Assembly (NCBI GenBank): GCA_017651265.1
Contig: JAGCDO010000002.1
Location: 1 to 64,000 of the forward strand
Length of the DNA: 64,000 nt
From: Prevotella sp.
Lineage (GTDB): Bacteria; Bacteroidota; Bacteroidia; Bacteroidales; Bacteroidaceae
Reading direction: 5' to 3'
The position numbers and the translations under genes were made by a program. The notes below the pieces were generated by a model that was not told the origin of the DNA, did not search any database, and was given only the letters and a program-made list of their open reading frames with translations. Below, piece after piece: positions 21,986 to 30,138 of the stretch; positions within the stretch are counted from its first letter, which is position 1, and each line of letters opens with the position of its first letter.

Positions 21986-23164
21986 TTAATCACGACCTTG
22001 AACGACCTTTTTACCATTCCGGATAACGATACCCTTGTAAGATGGGCTTACTTTCTGACCAGCGAGGTTATAGATGGAACCATCGACTTTCTTGGTATTC
22101 ATAGCCTTCACCTCCTCAATGCCTGTTTCCTTAGCAGCCATGAAGGCATCTTTGTCTTTCTCAAAAACCACAACCTGCTTGACGACGGTAGCACCTGCTA
22201 CCCAACCAACTTGCAATAAAGCATGACAATCATCTACACGATACCCTTCTTTTATATCATCACCGAAACCCGGAAACTCAAAATCAATAGTTTGGAAGTT
22301 GTCGTTAGGATATACGGGAACTTGACACGAATAGTTTGTACTCCAGCTACCCAAATTCATTTGATATGTGCCTTCAGACGGAACTTTTAGTGTCAGACGT
22401 ACGATGTAATCGTGATTCTGCTCAAGTGTAAATGCCTCATCAGTAACAATGGTTTGTGGCTGCCAAACCTGTGCTTGAACAGTTGGATTGGTAATGACTA
22501 ATCCTTCATTTGTAATCTCCGCAGGTGAATCTTCAGGATACGTATACGTCCAAACATATAATGGTCCCCATTGGTCTTCAGGGAGTCCTGACCAATCTTT
22601 CTCAAATTTAATAGGAGAATCCGGTTCTGTACCTTCCTGAATGATCTCAAAGAGTTCAATCTCTTTTAGGATGGTGATGCCCGGAACCCACATCGTCCTT
22701 AATGCGATGTAGCCATCACCCTCAATGTTGTAGGCAAGGTTGGGAACCTCAACATCGATAATCTGAAAGTCATCGCCACCATAAACAACAACTTCAGGAC
22801 CGATGTGTCTTTCCCTGCTACCCATTTCTACTACATATGCGCCCCTATCATTACTATTATTCATATGAGGAACCTTGACAGTCAAGCGAACAAGATAGTT
22901 GTGTTTCTTCTGGAACGTAAGGTTCTCATCTGTAAGAATCATCTTGGAATGCCATATCCGACTGTCAAACGGACGGGGATTAGTAATGGCCAGACCTTCA
23001 GCCGTTGATTCCACAATCGTCAGATTGTCTTCTTCGGGTGTGTAGTTAGGAACCACTCCCTCGAAGTTCACCTTGAGAAGAGAAACCACTGAGTAGACCT
23101 TCTCCTGTGCACCCAGGCTCATTGTAACAAAGAGTGCTACTGTAAATAATAAGATCTTCTTCAT
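21986..23164 (-). CDS. Secreted protein with two related beta-sandwich-like domains and a Prevotella-type C-terminal tail
   Basis: 392 aa from ATG 23164 (an upstream Met at 23215 overlaps the promoter and is rejected). Signal peptide MKKILLFTVALFVTMSLGAQ. Two ~150-residue copies of one domain follow, each with 'H(N/D)Y(L/I)VRLT(V/L)KVP', '(V/I)VY..DDFQ.IDVEVP'-like and '(M/G)WV(P/A)G.T..K(E/Q)(I/V)' segments, which suggest carbohydrate-binding-like jelly rolls. The C-terminus has YNLAGQKV ... KGIVIRNGKKV, the tail seen on many Prevotella secreted proteins. A one-domain paralogue lies upstream (23269-23919). Own promoter: TATATTTG at 23200-23193 with a CAAA (-33) at 23224. Function unknown. 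Confidence 0.8.
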   Translation of the reverse strand: MKKILLFTVALFVTMSLGAQEKVYSVVSLLKVNFEGVVPNYTPEEDNLTIVESTAEGLAITNPRPFDSRIWHSKMILTDENLTFQKKHNYLVRLTVKVPHMNNSNDRGAYVVEMGSRERHIGPEVVVYGGDDFQIIDVEVPNLAYNIEGDGYIALRTMWVPGITILKEIELFEIIQEGTEPDSPIKFEKDWSGLPEDQWGPLYVWTYTYPEDSPAEITNEGLVITNPTVQAQVWQPQTIVTDEAFTLEQNHDYIVRLTLKVPSEGTYQMNLGSWSTNYSCQVPVYPNDNFQTIDFEFPGFGDDIKEGYRVDDCHALLQVGWVAGATVVKQVVVFEKDKDAFMAAKETGIEEVKAMNTKKVDGSIYNLAGQKVSPSYKGIVIRNGKKVVQGRD

Positions 23165-23192
23165 AATCGTTGTTGTTTTGATAAATCTGATG

Positions 23193-23227
23193 CAAATATA
23201 AAAAGAAGGAATCATATTCTGTGCAAA
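23193..23227 (-). promoter_or_regulatory. Promoter of the two-domain secreted protein
   Basis: On the minus strand TTTG (23227-23224), 23-nt spacer, TATATTTG (23200-23193). The -7 box ends 28 nt before ATG 23164. Confidence 0.5.
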
Positions 23228-23268
23228 GATGAATGATAAATTTATTCACAAAGAGATGTGAAACAAAT

Positions 23269-23919
23269 TCATCTGATCACGACCCTTTTGCCGTTCTTAA
23301 TGACAATGCCTTTATAGGAGGTGCTGACCTTCTGTCCCGCAAGATTATATATCGCATCTTTCGCATCTTTTGCCGAATTAACGCTTTGGATGCCAGTAGT
23401 AACCCTTTTCTCCAATACTTCAACTTCCTTGATAATAGTGGTACCTTCAACCCAACCGAAACCGATCAAAACATGTGCATCATCTATACTCCTGCCGTAT
23501 TCGGGGTATTCTGTGTCAATGATCTGAAACTCATTGCCGGCTTTGACATTAACATAACATGAATAGTTAGTATTCCAACTGCCCAAAATAACTTGATAAG
23601 TACCATCTGATGGAACTTTGATAGTAAGACGGATGATGTAATCATGGTTTTCCTCAAGATTGAAAAGACCTTCTGGCAAAACAACAGCCGAGGGCGTCCA
23701 GGCTTGATCCTGTACATGGGGGTTGGTAATAGCAATTCCGTCTTCAACAGTCTCCATAGATGTCCCCGCTTCATTATTAAAGAAATATAACCATTGAAAT
23801 GGAGCCGACATCCCTTCAAAATTCACTTTAGCAAGTGAAACCAACTCATCATCCTCCTGCTGGGCATTCGCCTTCAAACAACTGAGGAATATGACTAATA
23901 ATATTAAATACTTTCTCAT
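23269..23919 (-). CDS. Secreted one-domain paralogue of the 21986-23164 protein
   Basis: 216 aa. Signal peptide MRKYLILLVIFLSCLKANAQ, one copy of the same domain (HDYIIRLTIKVPSDGTYQ, ILGSWNTNYSC, FQIIDTEYPEYG, GFGWVEGTTIIKEVEVLEK) and the same C-terminal tail (YNLAGQKVSTSYKG ... NGKRVV). It starts 15 nt after the TPR/HTH-like gene and is probably co-transcribed with it. The domain matches the second repeat of its neighbour closely (LGSWsTNYSC), which implies recent duplication. Ligand unknown. Confidence 0.8.
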   Translation of the reverse strand: MRKYLILLVIFLSCLKANAQQEDDELVSLAKVNFEGMSAPFQWLYFFNNEAGTSMETVEDGIAITNPHVQDQAWTPSAVVLPEGLFNLEENHDYIIRLTIKVPSDGTYQVILGSWNTNYSCYVNVKAGNEFQIIDTEYPEYGRSIDDAHVLIGFGWVEGTTIIKEVEVLEKRVTTGIQSVNSAKDAKDAIYNLAGQKVSTSYKGIVIKNGKRVVIR

Positions 23920-23934
23920 AACAATGCGGTTTAA

Positions 23935-25395
23935 TTACCTAATTCTGCTAATTTCATCGTCGAATTCATCAGCATTGCCTTCTTTCCTGAAAACTTTCTT
24001 CAGGAGGTTCTTGCGGATATTAGATACGTAGGATGGCACACATTGTTTCAACTTGGCCATTTCGTTTGGTAGAATGTGAACACGAGTCATTAGACAGACA
24101 TCATACTCCATTTCCGTCAAGGGTGCTTCGTTAGGATTTAGAAGTCCACGGAAAGAAGGAATCTCGCCCTCAACAAGTGATCGGAGCTGCTTCCAGTCAT
24201 CGAGGTTGGGGTACTGCGGTGGATTACTTCTGGCCATAGACCTGAGTTTTCTGGTGATCTTGGCATTCTTCAGACGGTAATCCAAGGCAGCATTCTTGAA
24301 GAGAAGGTAACGACTGAAGAAGCGCCACAGCAGGATACCCGATACAAGAGCCACGATGATGGCAGTGAGCCAGGCAATCTTGGCCTCTGATTCTTTCTTT
24401 TCAGTAAGGAAGCGTTGATGATTGTAATTATACGAAGCCTGATACTTCTGGATGTTATCCATCTCAGAAAGGGAATAGGCAGAATCGTTCAACTCGTAGG
24501 CAAGTGTAGCGTATTTCGCGATGGAATCGGAGTTTTTCTTCTGCTCAAACACTTCTTGCAGACCCTTACAACCTGCTATCTGGTTGCGGATATCCTTGCC
24601 TTCGCGAAGCTCTTTCCTGAACCAATACTCGGCAGAATCAGGTTGATGAGTTGCCAAATAGCACTCTCCTTTTATATAATAATAGATCTCGAACCCTTTG
24701 GCAATGTTCATCGTACTATCAAACAAACCCGATTCCTGCTCATAGATGCGACTGTATTCCAAAGCTTTAGAAACCTCTCCTTTCTTTAACAGGGAGGTAA
24801 TCGTACTACCACCAAGAGTTCGGGCGGCCCTGTCGTTTCTGCCAACCTCTCGAAACAGTTGAGCAGCACGTTCCTTGACGAACAAGACAGAATCGGGCAT
24901 CTTCAGGAAATCGTAGGCACCACTCTGCTGGGAGTAGCGTTTGATGGCTTGTAGTGTATCCTTGTCTTTCCATGCGTAATACTCTGAGAGTCGTAGCTCA
25001 TTCAGCTCACTGCGAGGCTGAACCTGAGTATGGAAAATAGAAGCACGCTGTCCATGGATGAGGCTCAGTACCTGATAATTACAATCGGCCTTCGTGGTAT
25101 CGGCACAATCGGCAGCCTCATAGTAGGTCTCCAAGGCACGGGGCATCTCGTTGAGGTTGCTGTAGGTGATTCCGAGTATAAATCTGGCACGCATCTGTTC
25201 ATTAGCGTCGCCATGTTTGTCGAAATAGGTTACCAACGATTCTGCCAGCGTGTCGTTAAGCAACTGCTCACCATTGTTGTTCTGTTGTTCCAATGTTTCC
25301 AGTTGCTCACGCATCTGAACACCATTACTGCTGCACCCTGTAATCAACCACAGGGCACACAGGCACACAAGATAATATGCTGTCTTTTTTGTCAT
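23935..25395 (-). CDS. TPR-containing membrane lipoprotein with C-terminal HTH-like regulator domain
   Basis: 486 aa from ATG 25395 (ATG 25398 is adjacent). Lipoprotein signal with Cys21 in LWLITGC, helical TPR-like repeats (~40-320), one TM (~340-359, WLTAIIVALVSGILLW), then a cytoplasmic helical tail with LTEMEYDVCLMTRVHILPNE ... SYVSNIRKNLLKKVF, which reads like the HTH part of Bacteroidetes TPR/LuxR-like membrane sensors. Inference: a transmembrane regulator of nearby genes, most simply the two secreted paralogues just downstream. The -7 box TATCTTTG ends only 5-8 nt before the tandem ATGs, so the mRNA may be leaderless. Confidence 0.8.
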   Translation of the reverse strand: MTKKTAYYLVCLCALWLITGCSSNGVQMREQLETLEQQNNNGEQLLNDTLAESLVTYFDKHGDANEQMRARFILGITYSNLNEMPRALETYYEAADCADTTKADCNYQVLSLIHGQRASIFHTQVQPRSELNELRLSEYYAWKDKDTLQAIKRYSQQSGAYDFLKMPDSVLFVKERAAQLFREVGRNDRAARTLGGSTITSLLKKGEVSKALEYSRIYEQESGLFDSTMNIAKGFEIYYYIKGECYLATHQPDSAEYWFRKELREGKDIRNQIAGCKGLQEVFEQKKNSDSIAKYATLAYELNDSAYSLSEMDNIQKYQASYNYNHQRFLTEKKESEAKIAWLTAIIVALVSGILLWRFFSRYLLFKNAALDYRLKNAKITRKLRSMARSNPPQYPNLDDWKQLRSLVEGEIPSFRGLLNPNEAPLTEMEYDVCLMTRVHILPNEMAKLKQCVPSYVSNIRKNLLKKVFRKEGNADEFDDEISRIR

Positions 25396-25403
25396 CATCT
25401 CTG

Positions 25404-25411
25404 CAAAGATA
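25404..25411 (-). promoter_or_regulatory. -7 box immediately before the TPR gene (leaderless candidate)
   Basis: CAAAGATA on plus = TATCTTTG on minus; ATGATG begins at 25398, 5 nt beyond the box. A CTTG about 20 nt upstream (25435-25432) could serve as -33. Confidence 0.6.
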
Positions 25412-25544
25412 GTCATTATTCCAATTCGCGTCAAGCTTTTACCAATAAATTCAATGCACAAATTTATAAAGAAATCAAGGATTAGACCCCAAAATGCCTT
25501 GTGAAATCATTTCACAAGCTGAAGAAATAATAAATATTTGTTAT

Positions 25545-25660
25545 TTATTTTGTATTTCCCTCACTTAATCGTACCTTTGGCTTCGCCGAAAGTACTCACG
25601 CTCGGAAATAAAAATAAAAGCAATTTTATTTTGTATTTCCCTCACTTAATCGTACCTTTG
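25545..25660 (+). promoter_or_regulatory. Tandemly duplicated promoter of lptB
   Basis: An identical 35-bp block occurs at 25545-25579 and 25626-25660. Each block contains TTTG-N19-TACCTTTG (boxes 25549-25552/25572-25579 and 25630-25633/25653-25660). The DNA between them holds the CCGAAAGTACTCACGCTCGG module that recurs, inverted, at ~21555-21577 upstream of the mla pair. Confidence 0.75.
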
Positions 25661-25673
25661 TCCCACAAAACAA

Positions 25674-26570
25674 ATGAGCATGAACGAAATGGAAGAAATG
25701 ACGACCGTGAGTGAGCCTCAGGTTGAAGAGACGGAAAAACAGGTGCCGACGGAGAGTCAGGAGCAGCCGGCAGGAAGCATTCTGCGTGCCGAAGGACTGG
25801 TGAAGCGTTATGGGAAGCGAACGGTGGTGAACGATGTGAACATCAATGTTCGACAGGGAGAAATCGTAGGACTGTTAGGTCCTAACGGTGCTGGTAAGAC
25901 CACCTCGTTCTACATGACCACGGGCTTGATTGTTCCCAATGCAGGTCATATATTCATCGACGAGCAGGAAATCACTGACTACCCCGTTTATAAGCGCGCA
26001 CGTGCAGGTATCGGCTATCTGCCGCAGGAGGCCAGCGTGTTCCGCAAGCTGAGCGTGGAAGACAATATCATGGCAGTGCTGGAAATGACCGGTAAGCCCC
26101 GCGACTACCGCACGGAAAAGCTGGAGGCGCTGATCAAGGAGTTCCGACTGGAAAAAGTGCGCAAGAACAAAGGTGACCAGCTGTCGGGTGGTGAGCGTCG
26201 TAGAACGGAGATTGCGCGCTGTCTGGCCATTGAACCGAAATTCATCATGCTCGATGAGCCCTTTGCAGGCGTTGACCCGATTGCCGTGGAAGATATCCAG
26301 CACATTGTGTGGCAACTGAAATATCGCAATATCGGTATTCTGATTACCGACCATAATGTGCATGAAACACTGAATATTACCGACCGTGCCTATCTGCTCT
26401 TCGAAGGAAGGATCTTGTTCCAGGGAAGTCCTGAGGAACTGGCGGCCAACCGCATCGTGAAAGAGAAATACCTGGGTACGAACTTCGTGCTTCAGAAAAA
26501 GGACTTCCAATTGATTGACGAAGAGAAACGTCGTAGGGAACAGGAGGAGCAACAGGCCGAAGAAGGTTAA
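25674..26570 (+). CDS. lptB: LPS export ABC transporter ATPase LptB, with N- and C-terminal extensions
   Basis: 298 aa; the family core is ~240. Walker A GPNGAGKT (69-76), Q loop [12 protein letters not shown], signature LSGGERRR, Walker [14 protein letters not shown] and H-loop DHNVHETL are intact and LptB-specific. LptB drives lipopolysaccharide extraction together with LptFG. Extra parts: ~35 residues at the N-terminus rich in Glu/Gln/Thr ([17 protein letters not shown]), and an acidic/basic C-terminal tail ([16 protein letters not shown]). ATG 25680 is an alternative start. Confidence 0.95.
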   Translation: MSMNEMEEMTTVSEPQVEETEKQVPTESQEQPAGSILRAEGLVKRYGKRTVVNDVNINVRQGEIVGLLGPNGAGKTTSFYMTTGLIVPNAGHIFIDEQEITDYPVYKRARAGIGYLPQEASVFRKLSVEDNIMAVLEMTGKPRDYRTEKLEALIKEFRLEKVRKNKGDQLSGGERRRTEIARCLAIEPKFIMLDEPFAGVDPIAVEDIQHIVWQLKYRNIGILITDHNVHETLNITDRAYLLFEGRILFQGSPEELAANRIVKEKYLGTNFVLQKKDFQLIDEEKRRREQEEQQAEEG

Positions 26571-26629
26571 AAAAAACGTATTTTTCCACATTTTTCCACA
26601 TTATATATTATTATTAGGAAAATTATGCG

Positions 26630-26637
26630 TACCTTTG
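26630..26637 (+). promoter_or_regulatory. -7 box of the tig promoter
   Basis: TACCTTTG 47 nt before the tig ATG; two copies of TTTTTCCACA lie upstream at 26581-26600. No clear -33. Confidence 0.5.
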
Positions 26638-26684
26638 CACCCCGATTTTCGAAAGGCAATAACAATTTAACGAAATAAGTATAG

Positions 26685-28043
26685 ATGAAAGTAACATTTG
26701 AGAATCCAGACAAAGTGAATGGATTGATGACGCTGACTGTAGAGGAGGCTGATTATCAGAAGGATGTCGAGAAGACACTGAAAGACTACCGCAAGAAGGC
26801 TCAGGTGCCTGGTTTCCGTCAGGGAATGGTGCCCATGGGCATGATCAAGCGCCAGTATGGTACCGCCGTGAAGGTGGACGTGATCAACAAGCTCCTGGGT
26901 GAGGAGATCTACAAGTATGTAAACGAGAACAAGATCCAGATGCTCGGCGAACCCATGCCCAGCGACAAGCAGCAAGCTGTTGACGTAGAGGGTGAAGCAC
27001 CCTATACTTTTGTATTCGACATTGCCGTGGCTCCTGAGTTCAAGATCGAACTGACAAACAAGGACAAGATCGACTTCTACAATATCACCGTTGACGATAA
27101 GATCATCGACCAGCAGGTGGAGATGTATGCATCTCGTGCCGGACACTACGAGAAGGTGGAGGAATATGCTGAGAACGATATGCTGAAAGGCGATCTGCGC
27201 GAGCTCGATAAGAAGGGTAACACCGTAGAGGGTGGTATCACCGTGGCTGACGCCATGCTGCTTCCTACATATATCAAGGTTGACAAACAGAAGAAACTGT
27301 TCGATGGCGCTAAGTTGGGCGACATCATCACCTTCAACCCCAAGAAAGCTTATCCCGAGAATACTGGTGAGGTGTCTTCACTCTTGAAGATCAGTCGTGA
27401 GGAGGCCGAGAATATCACAGCCGATTTCAGCTACCAGATCACCGAGATCTCTCGCTACGTGAAGGCAGAAGTGAACCAGGAGCTCTTCGACCAGGTGTTC
27501 CCCGAAGGAGGCGTGAAGGACGAGAAGGCTTTCCGTGAGAAGATTGCCGAGCAGCTGAAGGCCCAGTTCGTTACCGATAGCGACTTCCGCTTTGTTCAGG
27601 ACCTGCGTACCTACTGCGAGAAGAAGGTGGGCGACCTGACCTTCCCCGAGGAGTTACTGAAGCGCGTGATGCTGAACAACAACAAGGACAAGGGTGCTGA
27701 CTTCGTGGAGAAGAACTTCGAGATGAGCATCAAGGAGCTGAAGTGGCACCTGATCAAGGAACAGCTGGTTGCCGCTAACCAGATCAAGATCGACGAGAAC
27801 GACGTGAAGGAAGCCGCCAAGGAGGCCGCACGCGCCCAGTTTGCCCAGTATGGTATGAACAACGTACCCGATGAGTATCTGGAGAACTATGCTGCCGATA
27901 TGATGAAGAAGAAGGAGTATGTGGACAATCTCGTTGACCGCAGTATCGACAGAAAGCTCACAGAGGCCCTGAAGAAGGTGGTGAAGCTCAATGAGAAGTC
28001 TGTGACACTCGACGAGTTCAACAAGCTCTTTGAGGAGAAATAA
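26685..28043 (+). CDS. tig: Trigger factor
   Basis: 452 aa. The ribosome-binding N-terminal domain carries a GFRxG-type signature (VPGFRQGMVPMGMIKRQYG), followed by a degenerate FKBP-like domain and a long helical C-terminal chaperone domain. This is the divergent Bacteroidetes form. It binds nascent chains at the ribosome exit. It heads the tig-clpP-clpX region, a conserved proteostasis gene order. Confidence 0.95.
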   Translation: MKVTFENPDKVNGLMTLTVEEADYQKDVEKTLKDYRKKAQVPGFRQGMVPMGMIKRQYGTAVKVDVINKLLGEEIYKYVNENKIQMLGEPMPSDKQQAVDVEGEAPYTFVFDIAVAPEFKIELTNKDKIDFYNITVDDKIIDQQVEMYASRAGHYEKVEEYAENDMLKGDLRELDKKGNTVEGGITVADAMLLPTYIKVDKQKKLFDGAKLGDIITFNPKKAYPENTGEVSSLLKISREEAENITADFSYQITEISRYVKAEVNQELFDQVFPEGGVKDEKAFREKIAEQLKAQFVTDSDFRFVQDLRTYCEKKVGDLTFPEELLKRVMLNNNKDKGADFVEKNFEMSIKELKWHLIKEQLVAANQIKIDENDVKEAAKEAARAQFAQYGMNNVPDEYLENYAADMMKKKEYVDNLVDRSIDRKLTEALKKVVKLNEKSVTLDEFNKLFEEK

Positions 28044-28111
28044 TTGCGTTAAAAAAAGTTTTTTCGAAAAAAAAGACGACGCGAATATAGGAGGTTATCG
28101 ACTTTTTTTCG

Positions 28112-28161
28112 TATCTTTGTATCTCACAAGGATGAAAAAAGGTCGGTAACCTTCTTTTTTT
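28112..28161 (+). promoter_or_regulatory. clpP promoter with leader mini-ORF and terminator-like hairpin
   Basis: The -7 box TATCTTTG is at 28112-28119. Within the ~60-nt leader there is ATGAAAAAAGGTCGGTAA (28132-28149), encoding MKKGR, and an overlapping weak hairpin AAAAAAGGT / ACC-TTCTTTTTT followed by a T-run (28155-28161). clpP starts at 28183. Confidence 0.5.
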
Positions 28162-28182
28162 GTCTATAAAAAACAAAAGAAT

Positions 28183-28848
28183 ATGAACGATTTTAGGAAA
28201 TATGCCACAAAGCATCTGGGCATCAGTGGAACAGTAGTCGACGATGTTATCAGCGCCCAGAACCAGTATCTGAACCCGTATATCCTCGAGGAGCGTCAGT
28301 TGAACGTCACTCAGATGGATGTGTTCTCCCGTTTGATGATGGACCGTATCATCTTCCTCGGAACGCAGATTGACGACTATACCGCCAATACGCTGCAGGC
28401 TCAGCTGCTGTATCTTGATTCCACAGATCCTGGAAAGGATATATCTATCTATATCAACTCTCCCGGTGGAAGCGTAACCGCAGGATTAGGTATCTACGAC
28501 ACCATGCAGTTCATCTCGTCTGACGTAGCCACTATCTGTACAGGTATGGCTGCCTCGATGGCTGCCGTGCTGCTGGTAAGCGGTAAGGAAGGAAAACGAC
28601 AGGCGTTGCCACACAGTCGTGTAATGATTCACCAGCCGCTGGGAGGCGTGCAAGGTCAGGCTTCTGACATTGAGATTGAAGCCCGCGAGATCCAGAAAAT
28701 GAAGAAAGAACTCTATACCATCATCAGCGAGCATTCACACACTCCTTATGAGAAGGTATGGGCAGATAGTGACCGTAACTACTGGATGACTGCCGAGGAG
28801 GCAAAGGAGTACGGTATGATTGACGAGGTGCTTATCAGAAAGAAATAA
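28183..28848 (+). CDS. clpP: ATP-dependant Clp protease proteolytic subunit
   Basis: 221 aa. Catalytic Ser125 (CTGMAASMAAVLL) and His150 (RVMIHQPLGG) are in canonical spacing; the Asp lies in the C-terminal third. INSPGGSVTAG is also diagnostic. An N-terminal stretch of ~40 residues precedes the region aligned with mature E. coli ClpP. clpX follows after 3 nt. Confidence 0.97.
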   Translation: MNDFRKYATKHLGISGTVVDDVISAQNQYLNPYILEERQLNVTQMDVFSRLMMDRIIFLGTQIDDYTANTLQAQLLYLDSTDPGKDISIYINSPGGSVTAGLGIYDTMQFISSDVATICTGMAASMAAVLLVSGKEGKRQALPHSRVMIHQPLGGVQGQASDIEIEAREIQKMKKELYTIISEHSHTPYEKVWADSDRNYWMTAEEAKEYGMIDEVLIRKK

Positions 28849-28851
28849 GAA

Positions 28852-30090
28852 ATGCCAAAGAAAGTATGCAGCTTCTGCGGAAGAAGTGAGAAGGAAGTAA
28901 AACTGCTGATTACGGGTATCAACGGTTATATCTGCGAGAACTGTGCAGTCCAGGCATACGAGATTGCACAGTCGACAGGTTTGCTCGAACCGCAAGGAAA
29001 GAAAGGCGGCAAGAAGACGTACGACTTGAAGAAGGTACCCAAGCCGGTGGAGATCAAGAAATACCTCGACCAGTATGTAATCGGACAGGACGATGCAAAG
29101 CGCTATCTCGCAGTGGCCGTGTATAACCATTATAAGCGACTGCAGCAACCGGCAACCGATGACGGTGTGGAGATCGAGAAGAGCAATATCATCATGGTGG
29201 GAAGCACCGGAACGGGTAAGACACTGCTGGCACGTACCATCGCAAAGATGCTCGATGTGCCCTTCACCATTGTTGACGCTACGGTGTTCACAGAGGCTGG
29301 TTATGTGGGCGAGGATGTGGAGAGCATCTTATCACGTCTGTTGCAGGTATCCGACTATGACGTGGAGGCCGCACAGCATGGTATCGTATTCATTGACGAG
29401 ATAGATAAGATTGCTCGAAAGAGCGACAACCCCAGTATTACACGCGACGTGAGCGGAGAGGGTGTTCAGCAGGGATTACTGAAGCTGCTTGAGGGTACAA
29501 TAGTGAATGTACCGCCCAAGGGAGGTAGAAAGCACCCTGATCAGGACTATATACATCTCGACACCAGGAATATCCTGTTTATCTGCGGTGGTGCCTTCGA
29601 CGGGATAGAAAGGAAGATCGCTCAGCGACTGAATACGCACGTGGTGGGTTATAACAGTGTGCAGAACGTGAGGAATATCGACAAGGAGGACATGATGCAG
29701 TATATCGTGCCGCAAGACCTGAAGTCGTTCGGCCTGATTCCCGAAATCATCGGTCGTCTGCCCGTTCTCACCTATCTGAACCCGCTGAATCGTGAAGCAT
29801 TAAGCAAAATCCTGGTGGAGCCGAAGAACTCCATCGTGAAACAATATGAGAAACTCTTCGAAATGGACGGCATCAAACTGGTGTTCCCACAGGAAACGCT
29901 TGATTTGTTGGTTGACCAAGCCGTGGAGTATAAGTTGGGAGCGCGTGGCCTCCGGTCTATCGTGGAAAGCGTGATGATGGAGGCGATGTTCGAGATCCCA
30001 TCGAAGAAGGTGAAGACCTTCGAGGTAACACTCGACTATGCGAAGAAGCAGCTGGAAAAGGCCCGACTGCAGAAACTGGAGAGTGCTTAG
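28852..30090 (+). CDS. clpX: Clp protease ATP-binding unfoldase ClpX
   Basis: 412 aa. N-terminal C4 zinc-binding domain (CSFCGRS ... ICENC), AAA+ domain with Walker A GSTGTGKT and Walker [12 protein letters not shown], sensor motifs, and [17 protein letters not shown] near the C-terminus. It is 3 nt downstream of clpP and forms ClpXP with it. Confidence 0.97.
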   Translation: MPKKVCSFCGRSEKEVKLLITGINGYICENCAVQAYEIAQSTGLLEPQGKKGGKKTYDLKKVPKPVEIKKYLDQYVIGQDDAKRYLAVAVYNHYKRLQQPATDDGVEIEKSNIIMVGSTGTGKTLLARTIAKMLDVPFTIVDATVFTEAGYVGEDVESILSRLLQVSDYDVEAAQHGIVFIDEIDKIARKSDNPSITRDVSGEGVQQGLLKLLEGTIVNVPPKGGRKHPDQDYIHLDTRNILFICGGAFDGIERKIAQRLNTHVVGYNSVQNVRNIDKEDMMQYIVPQDLKSFGLIPEIIGRLPVLTYLNPLNREALSKILVEPKNSIVKQYEKLFEMDGIKLVFPQETLDLLVDQAVEYKLGARGLRSIVESVMMEAMFEIPSKKVKTFEVTLDYAKKQLEKARLQKLESA

Positions 30091-30138
30091 CAAAACTGAA
30101 AACATCAACCTGTAGCAAAGAAAGGAGACTACATCGTT

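Noticed and set aside
21848..22219. 123-codon plus-strand frame behind the antisense promoter
   Set aside because: More than half is antisense to the secreted-protein gene and it has no recognisable domain; kept only as a possible antisense transcript.
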